A stretch of DNA of 64,000 bases from Amia ocellicauda (GCF_036373705.1 NC_089851.1:23453470-23517469); one strand, 5' to 3'; numbered from the stretch's first letter, positions 25,601 through 38,673 are shown. Program-made: numbers and translations. The notes: generated by a model from the letters alone, not told the origin.

Positions 25601-28600
25601 CTCTTGCACATTTTTATACATTTTGCTTCAGGATCAATAATCCCGTCTTCTTGTCATTTGACCCGTAATTGTTCTTTACTGTTCTACTGATAAAAGACTT
25701 TCAAAATGCTTTAAATGTTTGCTTCAGCCAGTGATGGACATATTAATCCCCGCAGTGATGAAAAATTGGAATTAGCCTTTAATGTGCAGAGACATATACA
25801 ACTATTATGTATTACACCAGCTTTACTTTCAAACTTTAAACGAAGCCTTTAACTTGACTATGAATTTTACTCACTCAGAGGTAACTTCTTAGTATATCAA
25901 AACAAGTCCAAGAGAGACAGATTCCTATTCCATGAGACCAGCTAGTTAACTAACTTCTGAAGGCATCTACTGCTATTATATAAATTAAGCTTGATACTGA
26001 AATAAATTCCTTCAAACTAATGAAGCGTCTTGACCTGTTGTTGTTCTTGTTCTGTATGGATTTAATCAAGGCAAAATTAGCTGATATTTTTAGAATACCA
26101 CTCTACTTTCTGAAAAAAAGTACTTATCATAAGTACTTATTAGCTAATCCTTTGCTGAAAGCTTCAATGTTTATATATTTTTTTTAACATCTCTTGGTAA
26201 TACTGGTTCCTTGAGTTAACTCAGTTGTTAAAAATACAGTGAGATCTCCTACATTTTATGCTTTGCCCACACCAATTTTCCCTTTGGGCAAATTAACTTA
26301 GTATGGACTGGGCAGTTTGCCTGCAGGACTACAGCGTTGCATGTGATTGTAAGATCTCAAGGGGTCAGTTACGTACCTGTGCTGGAGAAACCCAATGAAG
26401 GGGGCGACTCCTGTACCTGGCCCCACCATGATGAAGGGCACTGCTGGGTCGGAGGGCAGATGGAAAGCAGTGCTTGGGCGAAGACCAATAGATACCTGTA
26501 ATTATACACACATGTGAGATCAGCTTGCAAAGGTATACTGAAAGAAAGTGTAGCTGCCATCAAGGCCAACTGACAATATTATGAAATCTATTTTTCAGAT
26601 CACGGGAAAAACAAAATAGGGAAGCATACATGTGTTTCAGAACCTGCTCAGGTTTGTTATATAAATAGCATCTATAGACTGATGCCAAAGTTCACCAGTT
26701 ACAATACTGTTGTTTTAGATTTTAAAGGATTCTGTTCTACACAATATGTGCTAAAGGATGCCAAATTCAGCTTACTAGCATATGTTTCAAGGCCCTCCCT
26801 GAACCTATTATTGCTAATTTGATAGAGAACATAATTAAAAGTAAGAAACAAAACTAATACAGGAACAAAACTGATGCATTCAAATCTTAAATTCTCAAAT
26901 GTTTAAAAAAAACCTACATCAGACACTATCAGACAACAAAAAGTAGGTTATTCTTAAAAAAATAACATTTTATTACAGATACTAATTACTCACTGTACAT
27001 ACTATTACTATAACTAATTAGTAGTAATAATAATCATAATAAATACAGATAAGTAGCTGTGACTGAACCTAGAATACAATTTGAAAGGTCTTCCCACAGG
27101 GCAAGCCTTCAATCTGTTTACATTCTTTATGATTGTGTTTGTGTGATATAATCTCTTTGATACTTTGCTTTTGTCCTGAACACGTTTCACCTTTGGGACG
27201 AGAGCACTGTCGGGGTCTCGCGATGGTCTCCCATGCTGCTGGAGGATCGGGGAAATGAGCTCCGACAGCCACCCTGTGCAAACGCCCCTTCTCGGGACGG
27301 CACGTCCAGAGCATTGTGGAAACTCCACGATATTGAACACAAAGTGCAGCTTCCCAGGATGATAGAGACTTGAACTGCAAGGGAAAACAAAAGAGAACAA
27401 AAATCAGAGCACTGCAGATCTCCCCATACGAATCCGCGCTCTTGCTATCTTTCACCACAGCCGACTCTGGTCCCTTTTCTAATGAATTCCCTTCCACATG
27501 CTTGCTTTATTACAGGGCCTCTAGAGACCCCTGCCGACCAAACTATTCATAATTGAACACCCTAATGCTCTTACAGCTTCTATTAAACCACAGCTAAAAG
27601 GCTTTCAGCTCCACTTTCAAAACCATGCTTTCTAAAACAGAGACTTCTCCATGCCCCATCCCTGTATACTCCAAGGAGTATATGCTCCATTCTCCAAAGG
27701 GGTAATCACTCCAATTCGATTCATGGGCATTGCAACCAAATATACATTTTTAAAGGTCTGCATCTCCCAAGACCTTAAATAATATTGCTTGATTTTAAAG
27801 AAACCTTTCCTACATAAAATACATGTCACTTTTATACTCTGTTATATATTCTCTGTGCATGACATTATTCTTTGCAAAATACACACTTGTTATATGAAGA
27901 TTTACTGACATTTGGCATGTAAACCATTGTATAGCTGAAGGAATTTCAGATTTCAGAAAAATCAGTACGTAATGTAGGATTCCAATACGTCCAAGGTGTT
28001 CAAAGGAAATACTTAAGATTGAATGAATCGCAACTGGGTTTCAAAGCTCCTTTCTGAGCCAATGAGTCATTATCTTAAAACAAATGATTGAATCTAGTAA
28101 ATTGATGTGATTTTGTTTAGAAAAGTCCTATTTGAAAGAACAGTTGAATATGTAATTCTTGTAATTTACAATATTTAATTTTATATTATGTATTAAAATA
28201 ATACAAACACCTATACAAAATTATAACTCTTCTAAGCTAAAAAGTAAAAATAAAAGCAATTAAAAACCAGCAAATCAACAAAGGTAGAATTGCTGAACAT
28301 TTTGTGTCTCGGACACTAGCCAACTTGTATGATTGAGAATATACAAACTGCACTAAATGCTTTCATAGCTGTGCCAGCTGTCCTCACCATTGACATATAA
28401 ATGAATGCTAAGTTGATGTTGAAAATCGCATTGGTTTTCTAATATGTTAAATTATATTGATTTCATCATTGTGATTACTGAATAGAACACTGATAAGCCA
28501 TATTAAAAGACATTAAAAATAAACACATTTTACCTTTCAATGGTTAGCATACATTTTTCATTTCAGCTTTACAAAATCAGTCCATCATCTATATTGCATG

Positions 28601-31600
28601 TGAATATTTAAAACTGAAAGGACCAATGCAATCAATGTAGAACAGAGTGTAGAAAAAATTAAAGCCTGCATTTGATAACTTTAAATTTAACATTTATATT
28701 CAGATTGTTCTGAAAGTTTTTAAGTCTTAGATTTATATATTTTTAGTGAATATGAACTTCTTTATTTTTAAAATCCCAATGTTAATAGTGTATAATTGCG
28801 GATCAATTCAAAATTCACACAAGGTACAATCACTTAAAATATAAATTAAAAGAGGAAACTCACCTTGCTGCTGAATACGATCTTGGTCGCAGTTTAGGCA
28901 GTTGTTCTTACGAGAGAGAAAGAAAAGTATGTAAGTAAACAAGTAGATTAAAACATTGAATTATTTTATCTAAATTGTAACTTCAGGTATTAGTATTAAC
29001 CTCTGCTGCCAGAGTGTGAACCAGATGTGACACATGTTCAGGTAGTAGAAACTGCATATACATTTTCTTGACAAAATTGACCTCTGACCTCAAATGTACT
29101 ATGCCACAAAAAAGCATAGTAAAAAAAAAAAGTATACTTACACCACTTCACTTTGATTGTGTGAACATACCAGCAGAATCCTATTTTGGCAACAGCACAA
29201 AGGCAGAATTTGGGAAACAAAACTACATTTAACAGATCATTAAGAAAAAACTAAACAACTTTTGAACCAATTCTGCTGGCAATAAATATAAGAAGTATGT
29301 GCATCAAGCTGTCTGTATTTGTTAGTTTGTTTTGTATTAAAATGGCTTACATGGAGTGAAAATGTATTACAGTAAAGGTTCAACAGCTGATTTATAAAAA
29401 GACAAAATACTAAAAGAACTGTTGCAATTATTATAATTTTACAAAATAGTTAGACTTCAGCTTAGAGCAAATCAAAACTTTTACCCACCCACAAATCTCA
29501 AATTACAAACTTGTAAACCATCATATTTTTAATTATAAGAAGAATTAAGTAGCTTCTGACAAATAAAACCACAATAGAGCACTAGTTTGTAATTTGCAAT
29601 TTGTGGGTGGGTCAAAGTTTTGATTTGGTGTAGGCCTTAATTACATTTTGGTTACTTAACACTACTTATTGCAATGTAAAAATGAATTGTTCCCTAGTGT
29701 ATCTAATTAAAAAGAGAGGCAGACTTCATATGAATTATATCTGGGAATTGTTTACACATTAATGATTATATAGCTTACGTCATATATATAAGTAAATACT
29801 TGGCATTACTGATCGTGGTTCAACACACACCAGTATAAAGCATATTTCTTTTTAAAAATAGAATAAAGCTAATTAATATCATGGAGTTAAACACTTGAAA
29901 AGATTACAGGCTAAGAGGTTATTTCATTATTAGCCAAACTTTTTAAATGCTTGACTTAACACACTTCAAAAGATTTCAGGCCACCATAGTTTCTAGCAAT
30001 TAACAGGCCAATGAGAAAACAAAAGGAAATAAGCTGCATTTATAAACATAGTTGCTATTTAAGTAGCTGTTGGAAACTAAATTCTGTAATTAGTTTTTTT
30101 TCATATATAAAGAGGAAATTATTTTGAGTTGAAAAACAACTCACTTAAATTATATAGTTTTAGTAGTTTGTATTTTTATTTCAGAAGATTTTTTTATATA
30201 TATTTTCCAAATATCTTTAACATTTTATTTAAAATTGTTAAAATTTGAATTATTACTCTTGATTTGTTCTTTCACATTTATCCACACAGAAATATTGAAA
30301 TGAACTAAATAGCATACTGTACCCATATTCACATGTGTGTGGGTTAAATTAAGAGATGGCATTTGGAATACCTTCATACATACTTTTGCACAAGATATAA
30401 GGTATAGTGTGAACTATCACAGGTCAAAGGGATATATGGTCAGCACTGACAAAAAATGTAGCACAACATTCTGAACAAGTAAGATTTACAGCAATATTAA
30501 TATTCCCTAATCTTTCTTGTAACACTTTTGTGCAAAAAGCTGAAAGATGACCATGCATACAGGTGTTGTGCTCCTCACATTAGCATTGTTATTTTTGTTT
30601 TTATTTTTTAAGAATCCTATTTGACCATCATTCAGATAAAAATCTCATCTTTTCAATATATTCTGAGACATTCATAAATGTTCAGCTGATTAATACTTGT
30701 CACACATTCAGTTTTTGCTTAGTTTTTTTTTTTGTCTTATCTTTATATGCAGTATATAATGCTGTAGCACATGTACATATTATGCTGGATATCACTCAAT
30801 TTGAAATGTGTGGAGGAATAGCAATTCTAGATTTAACAATGTTGCAAACTAATGTATTAATTTGTTTAGTTTTTTTGTTAATAACTCACAATTCTGGTTG
30901 CTTAACCAGTTTCAAAAACAATGCGATGTGAAGTGCTTTATTTTTGAACACACAAGCTTTACTGGCAGGGGATATAATAACATATTTATCTCATTAAATT
31001 ATAAACATCCAGCAACCCCAAGCAGCTGTAGTAAATCAACCACTTATTTCTTTAGTTAATGAATCCATAAAAGTGCAAAATGGTACACAGAAACCACAAT
31101 CCATTATATCGGTCTGTGTTCACCAAAGCATTAAATAGATTAGTTTACAATAACCACTATGCTCTTCTTTATAGGGTGCTCAAACGGCTAAAGGTCTCTC
31201 AATGGGTTTCGAATCTCAACTTGGAATCTTATTCATGGCATATGTCTGGATATTGTGATACCGCAAACAGTCCTTCAAAATTGCTCAGACATCTGCTTCA
31301 TGATCAGCACAACCAGGAACAGAGAATTTATAGTTTTCCTCTCACTTTATGAAAGTGGTAAAGATTCAATGTACTGAAACAATTGAATTAAACACTAGAT
31401 TTTCTTTAACTATCATTATTTAAGTGTAATAGAATAGGAAAATGCCTTCTAACATTTGTTCTGCAGAGATCTTTACATTTTGTTCAACATCTTTTTTTAA
31501 TTTTGCTAAATCATGCCAACTGTGAGGCAAATTAGTGAGCAATGCTCATCTGCTGGATATACAGGAAAAAAAACGAAATATTACCCTTGAAGAGGAAAGT

Positions 31601-34600
31601 GCTATGAGAGAAGAATACACTTCTAAAAATAAACAGGATTTGCCTGTACTTTAAAAGTATTACCAAATTTATAATAATTTCAAGGCCTGTGAAATTCTTG
31701 TGACTAATACATTTTTATTACATTTAGGCAAAACTTTTAGTTCATTGTTGTTAATGTACATTATTAAGTCATTGAAGACGAGCATAACTTAGATAAACCC
31801 AGATAAAGTAGACAGATGACAGGTAATCAGAAGCTAAAGAAAAGAATCCGGTATTATATACCTTGCTTATCAGTATTGGGAAGACTTTGTTATGAGTCTG
31901 CCACCCTCTGCTGGATTGTTTTTGTAAAACATTTAAGCGCATTTCCCAATCCTGTTGCACGGTCATGCAATTCAGAAAATAACTTTAATAATAATAATAA
32001 TAATGTGCCTGAATGTAGGCATAAAAATAAAGATATATGTAAGTACTTCATGTGACATTTTTAACACAGGTATCACATTTTGCAATTTTCTAAAATTACC
32101 CTTTGACTCCATTGTAGATCATTTGAGAACACTGCATCAAATGAGAAGTTTTATATATATAATTTGGATCATTTGTTTTAATCTGTCCTAAATTTGTTTG
32201 TTTGTTTGTTTCAGCACTTCACTTTGCCGGGTTAATAAACTTAATCATTGTACTTATAATTGTAATGCGTCTTTAGATTAAGACTACATTCAAAAAGTGC
32301 ACTTTTAATTTATATTTTACCATGATGCATAATATTTACCACATGCTTTTTGTATATACAATAGAATTGCCACATTTCACACTTATTAGAATTATAGCCA
32401 CTCCCACAGAACTGACAACACACAAGGTGACATTTTACAGTTGCCTAAATATTCATATTATTCAGAAGGGGAAGCATTGTTCAATAATACATAGTTTTTC
32501 AGGCAGTGTAATATATCGAATATAGGTTTTGAAGAAAAAAAAAATACATTAGGTAACTGGTATGTACTATTCCATGAAGTACCACATCAGCTTAAAGATT
32601 ATAACTTGTTTTCAGTTTTGAACGACAGTGTCATGGGAGGCAGAAGTGCAGATGTCTATAAACAGGCAAGCAGGTGTGTGTGTGAGGGGACTGTTCTCCG
32701 GTGACAGTGCTAATTTTAATTTAAAGGGCATTCCCTGACCTCTGACGTAGCAGCAGTGGAACTGGATGTGAAAAGCAACAAAGAAGTAAAATGTAGGATC
32801 CGGGAATCAGTAATGCCATTTGTTTCTTATTTTGGATCTTGATCCTGTGAAATCCTGAAGTAAATTCATAATCTTTGTGCTGTTCTGAGCTATTATTAAA
32901 CTTCATACTGTTAGTCTATAATAACTCAGCTTACTGTTTAGTGAAAATGAGCATTGGCACTAACCTATGAGGAGGCTGAGAGGCGGTGAACAAGACGGGA
33001 AAGCGAGCAGCAGCTCCAGCACACTGAGGTTTGGATCTCGGACTAAGTGGTTGTAATCCGAGGAGCCCTGTTTGCTACACAGTTCTTGCAAGCGTCGCTT
33101 CTCGGCAGCATTGGTTGTGTAGTCTACCAAGGCACGGAGAAAGGCCTATAAATGAACATCATAAATCACAATTTCAGTTAGTCTATTTAACACTATTGGA
33201 AATTGTGAAACTTGTGTTTTGTTCAAAGTACAATATTTAATGTGTGCATTGCATTTAGGTTTAAAAATGTCTCTTGCCTTGAAACTTATAAATCAGATCT
33301 CAAAATCAAAAAACAGCTTTTAGTTCGGTTTCACAAGATTAAATGAACGGTGCACCTTTTTAGGGATACTTCTTATTTCCAGACACCAGGTCAGAAGATA
33401 CTTCAGCGTGCTCTTCTCTGGAACGTAAGAGGGTAACTGTGCAGCTGTTGAGACACAAAGGAGAAAAAATAAATTTGTTTAAAAGTTCATACTGAACTGG
33501 GTTTAGGCTTCAAGTGTAGTAAGAGGTAGGCGTTTCTTACATGATTGTCCAACTTTGAATTGATTGGTAATGCATTTTATATTCACTTAAAACCAAAAGC
33601 AATCTCTGTGTTATATTTGTTATACAAATATATATATGCACTTGCACCCTGCACGGATCAGAAATAGCAGTGTAAACGCGCCCAATGCTGATCGTCCTAC
33701 CCTTCTTCTTGGTGTCGGTGCGCAGCTGCAGGTGAACACAGTGCTCCCTCATCTCTGCCAGGCCCAGCCGCTGAATGAGCTCCTCCACTTCACCGCTGTT
33801 GTTGGGGCAGAAAACATTTAAGGAGTCTCCGGGCTGGTAAGAGATGTGCGTTCCCTGCAAACAGAAATTCTCCTCTTCAGGCAGGCTGTCACTACAAACT
33901 TCATGAATGTGATGATTCCAATTCAGCCTTTAGGATATTTAGCAATTATTACAAATGCTAAGATTTCAAGAAAATAGGTTTAAATCATAGAATGTATTTG
34001 CCCGGGTTAAACATAAATAACTAAATAAAAGTATGGAAACTTCTTGCCATTAGGATTATAATATTTTTATAATTAAGTCAAACCACACTGGAAATACCAT
34101 TTTAATCCATAACAGGAAGAATTAACAAATACAGAGCATTTAACATTTGTCATGTAATTAGGGTGTCATTATACTTAATTTATGTTCATTCGTACAGCCT
34201 GATTGTCTCATGACAAAACACATTCAGGAATATATAGGGATACAAAAATAAGACAGAAATAATCACACACTGAAATATCCAGTTCAAGCAGCAAGGCGGT
34301 TTTCACTGCATCCTCTCGAGACAGCTGTACGGCTCTGGTAACCGGCACTTGGTGTTCAGCTTCTTGATCGGGTGGAATAAAATTTTCCTACAGAAAAATA
34401 GTTTATTTAGAAACTACACATTACAAAAAATAATCAGTTTTCTTCTATCTTGACTGGTCTATAGTATATTCGTGCAATATACTATTTAATAGACCAGTCA
34501 AGATAGAAGAAAATTGTTAGTTTTTTGTAAATAATTGTCCACATCATTGCTGTAAATGATGTGGACATTTGTTTCAAATATTCGATTTTCTATCTCAGAA

Positions 34601-37600
34601 TTGCTGAGTCATCGTTTCAATTAGCTACAATGTGTTAAGCTCCTCTAAAATTGTGTCATCTTCTTCAAAGCTCTTCAATTCTAACCTTTAAACTATTCTA
34701 CCTGCATTGTTAATAGGGCTTCCTATGGATTTTAGTGTATACTCCAAATGTTGTGATGGTTGAAAACATCTGATCAGATGAAACCCAGGCACAAGGTTTA
34801 ATCTGTTCCTGTTCCCTGACAACTCCACTGAAGAGAATGGACTTGTGAAGTTATAATGGAGTTCAATAGCAGTATGGAGCGATGGGTTGAACACTGAAAT
34901 CACAAGTGACAATGTGTGGAGTATTGAAATAAAAGGGTTGTTTGTTGAGACCATGATCCCATTTGTTATTTTCCATTTGCCATGTGCCATGTGAAAATGG
35001 GAAGCACAGTTAAAGAGCAGCTGTGTCATTACATTTGCAACTTGTATTGGTTCACTTTCCCATGCTGCATTGTTGTCCTGCAAAACTGTTACCTACCATT
35101 ACAGGGTTATCTATCTTGGTTGCTTATTTATTATTTTGCTTGGTTTGCTTTTGCCTGTGCATACTGCTCCTTTAGTGGTTCCGCACACATAGTTGCGTAT
35201 ATCAACACTACTTGGAACACTCTCCAAAATAAAATTAAACTTATATGAATATTACCTCTTTGGTCGTCGTGTTCATTAATTCTACGTGTATGTACTGAGG
35301 CGGCAGAGCAGGAATATTAAGTGTGGATTCTGACAGGGGTGAAATGGATGTCGTCAGAGAGGCCCCCAAGGGTGTGGTCTCAGTGCCTGACTTTCCTTTA
35401 TCAAGGCTCGGCTCAGGAAGATCTGGACTCAAATCGTTTGAGTCATTTATCCTCAGGAGCTGGATTTTCAAGTCAGCAACTTGTTTGTTATCAGCACTTT
35501 CAGCAGGCTCCCCATTCTGACCTGTCCTGGCACGGTCATTACGCTCTTGGTTTGGATCAGACATATTTGAATAGGCTTTTCTTATTGCCTCCCACAGTCC
35601 CTCAATCCACGGATCGACTACCAGCTCTAACCTATGTGGAATGGAAAAGAGGATATATTACAACAATATACAATAGAAATTGCATACTGATCAAAACGTC
35701 AGTATGAACATTCATGCAGTACTTTGCCATGAGACCACCTCAAGATTTAGAATTTATTTTGCTGTGCATGAACAAATACACTTTTAAAAATGTCAAAACT
35801 ACAGAACCACTGTATACATCAGCACACAAAGTTCAAAAACAACAAGTGTCATAAGCTTTTAGTCTAACACTCTGCAACTGGACAAACATTGTGAGAAGTG
35901 ACATCGCTCAACGAGACACAATGAAAGAAAAGATGCCCCCTTTTCAATAACGTTTTAAGGGATTATTAAGCTGGAATACCCCATCCATCACTTGAACCAA
36001 ATATTCAATAATACTGAAAAATGACTGCATTTCCCAGAAGTTAGCACAAAAACGAATACATGAAAGAAACTAAACTTTTCTTTGAGTTTTCTTATAGTGG
36101 AGCACAGAAGGATGTTTTACCTGAAGGTAGTGAGAATTATACAACTCGGAAATCGTTATGTCTTTACAAGACACGGGGAAAAATCCTTTAGCATACGAGA
36201 TAAATAAAATAAAACTCCTTTTATACACAAATTCAAAGTAAAGTGGAGTTAGCTCAAAGCTCTCATCTTGTTTATTAAGGTTCATGGTAGGACACATGTT
36301 CTGTATGTTCTGTTATATGCATCAGGTTTTGTGTACGCATTACTTTGGTAGGAACTACAGTGGGGGAAAAAAGTATTTGATCCCCTGCTGATTTTGTACG
36401 TTTGCCCACTAACAAAGAAATGATCAGTCTATAATTTTAATGGTAGGTGTATTTTAACAAACAAATCCAGAAAAACGCATTTCAAAAAAGTTATAAATTG
36501 ATTTGCATGTTAATGAGGGAAATAAGTATTTGACCCCTTCGACTTAGTACTTGGTGGCAAAACCCTTGTTGGCAATCACAGAGGTCAGACGTTTCTTGTA
36601 GTTGGCCACCAGGTTTGCACACATCTCAGGAGGGATTTTGTCCCACTCCTCTCTGCAGATCTTCTCCAAGTCATTAAGGTTTCGAGGCTGACGTTTGGCA
36701 ACTCGAACCTTCAGCTCCCTCCACAGATTTTCTATGGGATTAAGGTCTGGAGACTGGCTAGGCCACTCCAGGACCTTAATGTGCTTCTTCTTGAGCCACT
36801 CCTTTGTTGCCTTGGCTGTGTGTTTTGGGTCAATGTCATGCTGGAATACCCATCCACGACCCATTTTCAATGCCCTGGCTGAGGGAAGGAGGTTCTCACC
36901 CAAGATTTGACGTGGTGATGGGGATGGTGGGGATGGTGTTCTTGGGGTCATTCCTCCTCCTCCAAACACAGCGAGTTGAGTTGATGCCAAAGAGCTTGAT
37001 TTTGGTCTCATCTGACCACAACACTTTCACCCAGTTCTCCTCTGAATCATTCAGATGTTGGCAAACTTCAGACGGGCCTGTACATGTGCTTTCTTGAGCA
37101 GGGGGACCTTGCGGGCGCTGCAGGATTTCAGTCCTTCACGGCGTAGTGCGTTACCAATTGTTTTCTTGGTGACTATGGTCCCAGCTGCCTTGAGATCATT
37201 AACAAGATCCTCCCGTGTAGTTCTGGGATGATTCCTCACCGTTCTCATGATCATTGAAACTCCACGAGGTGAGATCTTGCATGGAGCCCCAGACCGAGGG
37301 AGACTGACAGTTATTTTGTGTTTCTTCCATTTGCGAATAATCGCACCAACTGTTGTCACCTTCTCACCAAGCTGCTTGGCGATGGTCTTGTAGCCCATTC
37401 CAGCCTTGTGTAGGTCTACAATCTTGTCCCTGACATCCTTGGACAGCTCTTTGGTCTTGGCCATGGTGGAGAGTTTGGAATCTGATTGATTGATTGCTTC
37501 TGTGGACAGGTGTGTTTTATACAGGTAACGAGCTGAGATTAGGAGCTCTCCCTTAAAGAGAGTGCTCCTAATCTCAGCTCATTACCTGTATAAAAGACAC

Positions 37601-38673
37601 CTGGGAGCCAGAAATCTTGCTGATTGATAGGGGATCAAATACTTATTTCCCTCATTAACATGCAAATCAATTCATAACTTTTTTGAAATGCGTTTTTCTG
37701 GATTTCTTTGCTGTTATTCTGTCTCTCACTGTTAAAATACACCTACCATTAAAATTATAGACTGATCATTTCTTTGTCAGTGGGCAAACGTACAAAATCA
37801 GCAGGGGATCAAATACTTTTTTCCGCCTCACTGTATGCATTTGACACTTACCCCACACCGTCATCGGCATGTCCTGTCGCATAGAAATGTTTTGCGCCAA
37901 GTTCCTGAAGACGCTTGTCAATAGTTTTCCCACATTTGCAGAACTCTGCATAGTTAGAATCACCTAAAGCTTTGAGTGGGCATAAGAAGAAGTAGGTTAT
38001 TTATGACAAAAACATGTAGGACTGATAACTGCAGTTACACTTGTTACAGAATTACACATTTTCCCGTAATGTAAAATCTAAACAAATCCACAATTCTATT
38101 CATATTCTCATAATACAATCGTCATAGTCACAAAAACACATCCAGAAACCAAGGTTTTGTTTATCTATGGGAAAGAGTGGTTTCTTACCTAGAAGGGCAT
38201 AGCACAGATGTGCATAGTGATCGGGAGGTAAAGTCTTTGTCCTAATGCCCTTTACAAACTGAAGAGCTTTTTCTGGAGGTTCTCCATCCCCAGTAGTCGA
38301 AACAACAATAACAACTGGGTCCGTCTCCGTTTCCAGGTTATACTAGCCAGAAAAACAATCATAGAACAAATGCAAAAGAATGAGGGCATGTGTTGGCGAT
38401 AAACACTGCTTTTAACCATTATATAGCATTAATACAATAATATAATACAAGGTGCAAGTATGGGATTGTTGTAAATGTAAACACATGCTTTTCAAAACGT
38501 ACAGTTCAAAAGACTGACTGCTTTATTACCTTTGCTGATTCGCTCATACAGCAAATATCACCTTTAAACCCGTGCTCATCGGCCTGTTGACAGATTTCTT
38601 CAGCAATTGCTTTAGCCTGTCCACTCTGGGAACCGTAGAGCAGCAAGAAACGAGTTTTCACTTCACATGGCAT
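13443..38673 (-). CDS. mtrr: Methionine synthase reductase (MTRR), 14 coding exons, complete
   Basis: MTRR transfers electrons from NADPH through FAD and FMN to the cobalamin of methionine synthase, reductively reactivating it in the cytosol. Coding exons in transcript order: 38530-38673, 38189-38342, 37852-37969, 35256-35631, 34271-34387, 33701-33854, 33356-33444, 32965-33145, 28864-28906, 27191-27374, 26377-26495, 15907-15999, 14281-14460, 13443-13587. All junctions are GT-AG and phases join exactly to 698 residues plus stop, the length I recall for human MTRR. Visible motifs: FMN-binding flavodoxin loops LLYGSQSGQ (about 11-19), STTGDGEPP (63-71) and LGDSNY (101-106); a variable linker; FAD motif RSYS (453-456); NADPH-side motifs GPGTG (545-549), FFGCRH (578-583) and YVCGDAKNM (648-656); and a penultimate Trp at the C-terminus. 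The start codon follows an acceptor at 38684, so exon 1 is non-coding. The third coding exon has two possible acceptors 6 nt apart. The longer choice restores the Leu-Gly of LGDSNY and is preferred. Confidence 0.96.
13590..13618. repeat. A29 homopolymer (T29 tract of the last MTRR acceptor)
   Basis: Twenty-nine consecutive A on the plus strand. On the MTRR strand this is an uninterrupted T29 followed at once by the acceptor AG at 13589-13588. It is both a mononucleotide repeat and the polypyrimidine tract of the last intron. Confidence 0.95.
16985..17893 (-). mobile_element. CR1-like LINE 3' fragment in an MTRR intron
   Basis: Minus-strand fragment with the same 3' end as the copy at 54.4-56.6 kb (AGTTTACAAACAAGAGGAGG at the 3' terminus). 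It covers the C-terminal part of the ORF2 protein. The frame 17426-17764 reads [14 protein letters not shown], then [20 protein letters not shown] and the VRAHLDT block. Frameshifts and a small gap near 17790 show it is dead. It is 5'-truncated just upstream of the KFADD catalytic region. It lies in the 10.4 kb intron between the MTRR exons at 26377-26495 and 15907-15999. Confidence 0.85.
18030..18789 (-). mobile_element. Tc1-like element with internal deletion, in an MTRR intron
   Basis: About 760 bp bounded by TA dinucleotides, with TIRs: left CAGACGATTGACAAATTAAA, right the complement of CAGATGGGTGACAAACTAAA. The minus-strand frame 18315-18749 carries transposase fragments: [15 protein letters not shown], then [13 protein letters not shown] with the second catalytic Asp. 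A short out-of-frame remnant then runs towards the left end. The N-terminal DNA-binding half and the region with the last catalytic acid are deleted or frameshifted, so the element is non-autonomous. It shares no close identity with the Tc1 elements at 36, 50, 51 or 52 kb and is a separate family. Confidence 0.8.
24737..24954. mobile_element. hAT-like MITE in an MTRR intron
   Basis: About 218 bp. The left end is CAGGGATAGGTAATTCCTGT and the right end is ACTGGAAATGTCTACCCCTG, which are imperfect inverted repeats of the CAGGG(G)TNGGNAA type used by many hAT elements. The flanking octamers CGATAAAC and CTATAGAC agree at 6 of 8 positions, consistent with the 8-bp target duplication of hAT. The interior has no frame. 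About 300 bp to the left a sequence beginning CAGTGATCCCCAACC (near 24437) resembles another hAT terminus, but I found no partner end. Confidence 0.55.
29468..29627. mobile_element. Palindromic MITE, 44-nt inverted repeats
   Basis: The left arm is 29468-29511 and the right arm 29584-29627. They are complementary at about 41 of 44 positions and start CAAATCAAAACTTT. The core, about 70 nt, is AT-rich with no frame. It lies in the MTRR intron between the exons at 32965-33145 and 28864-28906. Terminal inverted repeats with no coding content fit a non-autonomous DNA transposon. The family is not recognised. Confidence 0.6.
34421..34530. repeat. 110-bp hairpin beside an MTRR exon
   Basis: Arms 34421-34470 and 34476-34530 are nearly perfect complements across a 5-nt loop. 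The right arm carries five extra bases. The stem includes TCTTCTATCTTGACTGGTCT and its exact complement. A second, perfect 12-bp hairpin (GTCCACATCATT ... AATGATGTGGAC) follows at 34537-34566. Both lie in the intron just upstream, in transcript terms, of the MTRR exon beginning at 34387, with 34 nt between exon and stem. It may be a small fold-back element. Confidence 0.75.
36358..37833 (-). mobile_element. Tc1-like DD34E transposon, full-length but inactivated, IR/DR type
   Basis: 1476 bp between TA target duplications (36356-36357 and 37834-37835). The long TIRs begin CAGTGGGGGAAAAAAGTATT at the left. The inner copy of the GGGATCAAATACTT word in each arm gives an inverted-repeat/direct-repeat layout like that of Sleeping Beauty-type elements. 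The transposase is on the minus strand in two frames. 37051-37464 carries the N-terminal helix-turn-helix part (start [10 protein letters not shown], then [10 protein letters not shown]). 36544-37011 carries the catalytic end with [10 protein letters not shown], 34 residues between Asp and Glu, and [12 protein letters not shown] frameshift and a deletion between the frames, including the first catalytic Asp region, inactivate it. A long palindrome (37515-37546 with 37564-37595) sits between the 5' TIR and the start codon. Confidence 0.9.

Noticed and set aside
27069..27497. 142-codon minus frame in MTRR
   Set aside because: Shifted shadow of the real exon 27191-27374, whose correct frame contains [14 protein letters not shown].
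31080..31352. 90-codon plus frame in an MTRR intron
   Set aside because: No family resemblance, no splice context, AT-rich; treated as chance.
35321..35707. 128-codon plus frame opposite an MTRR exon
   Set aside because: Antisense shadow of the long linker exon 35256-35631.
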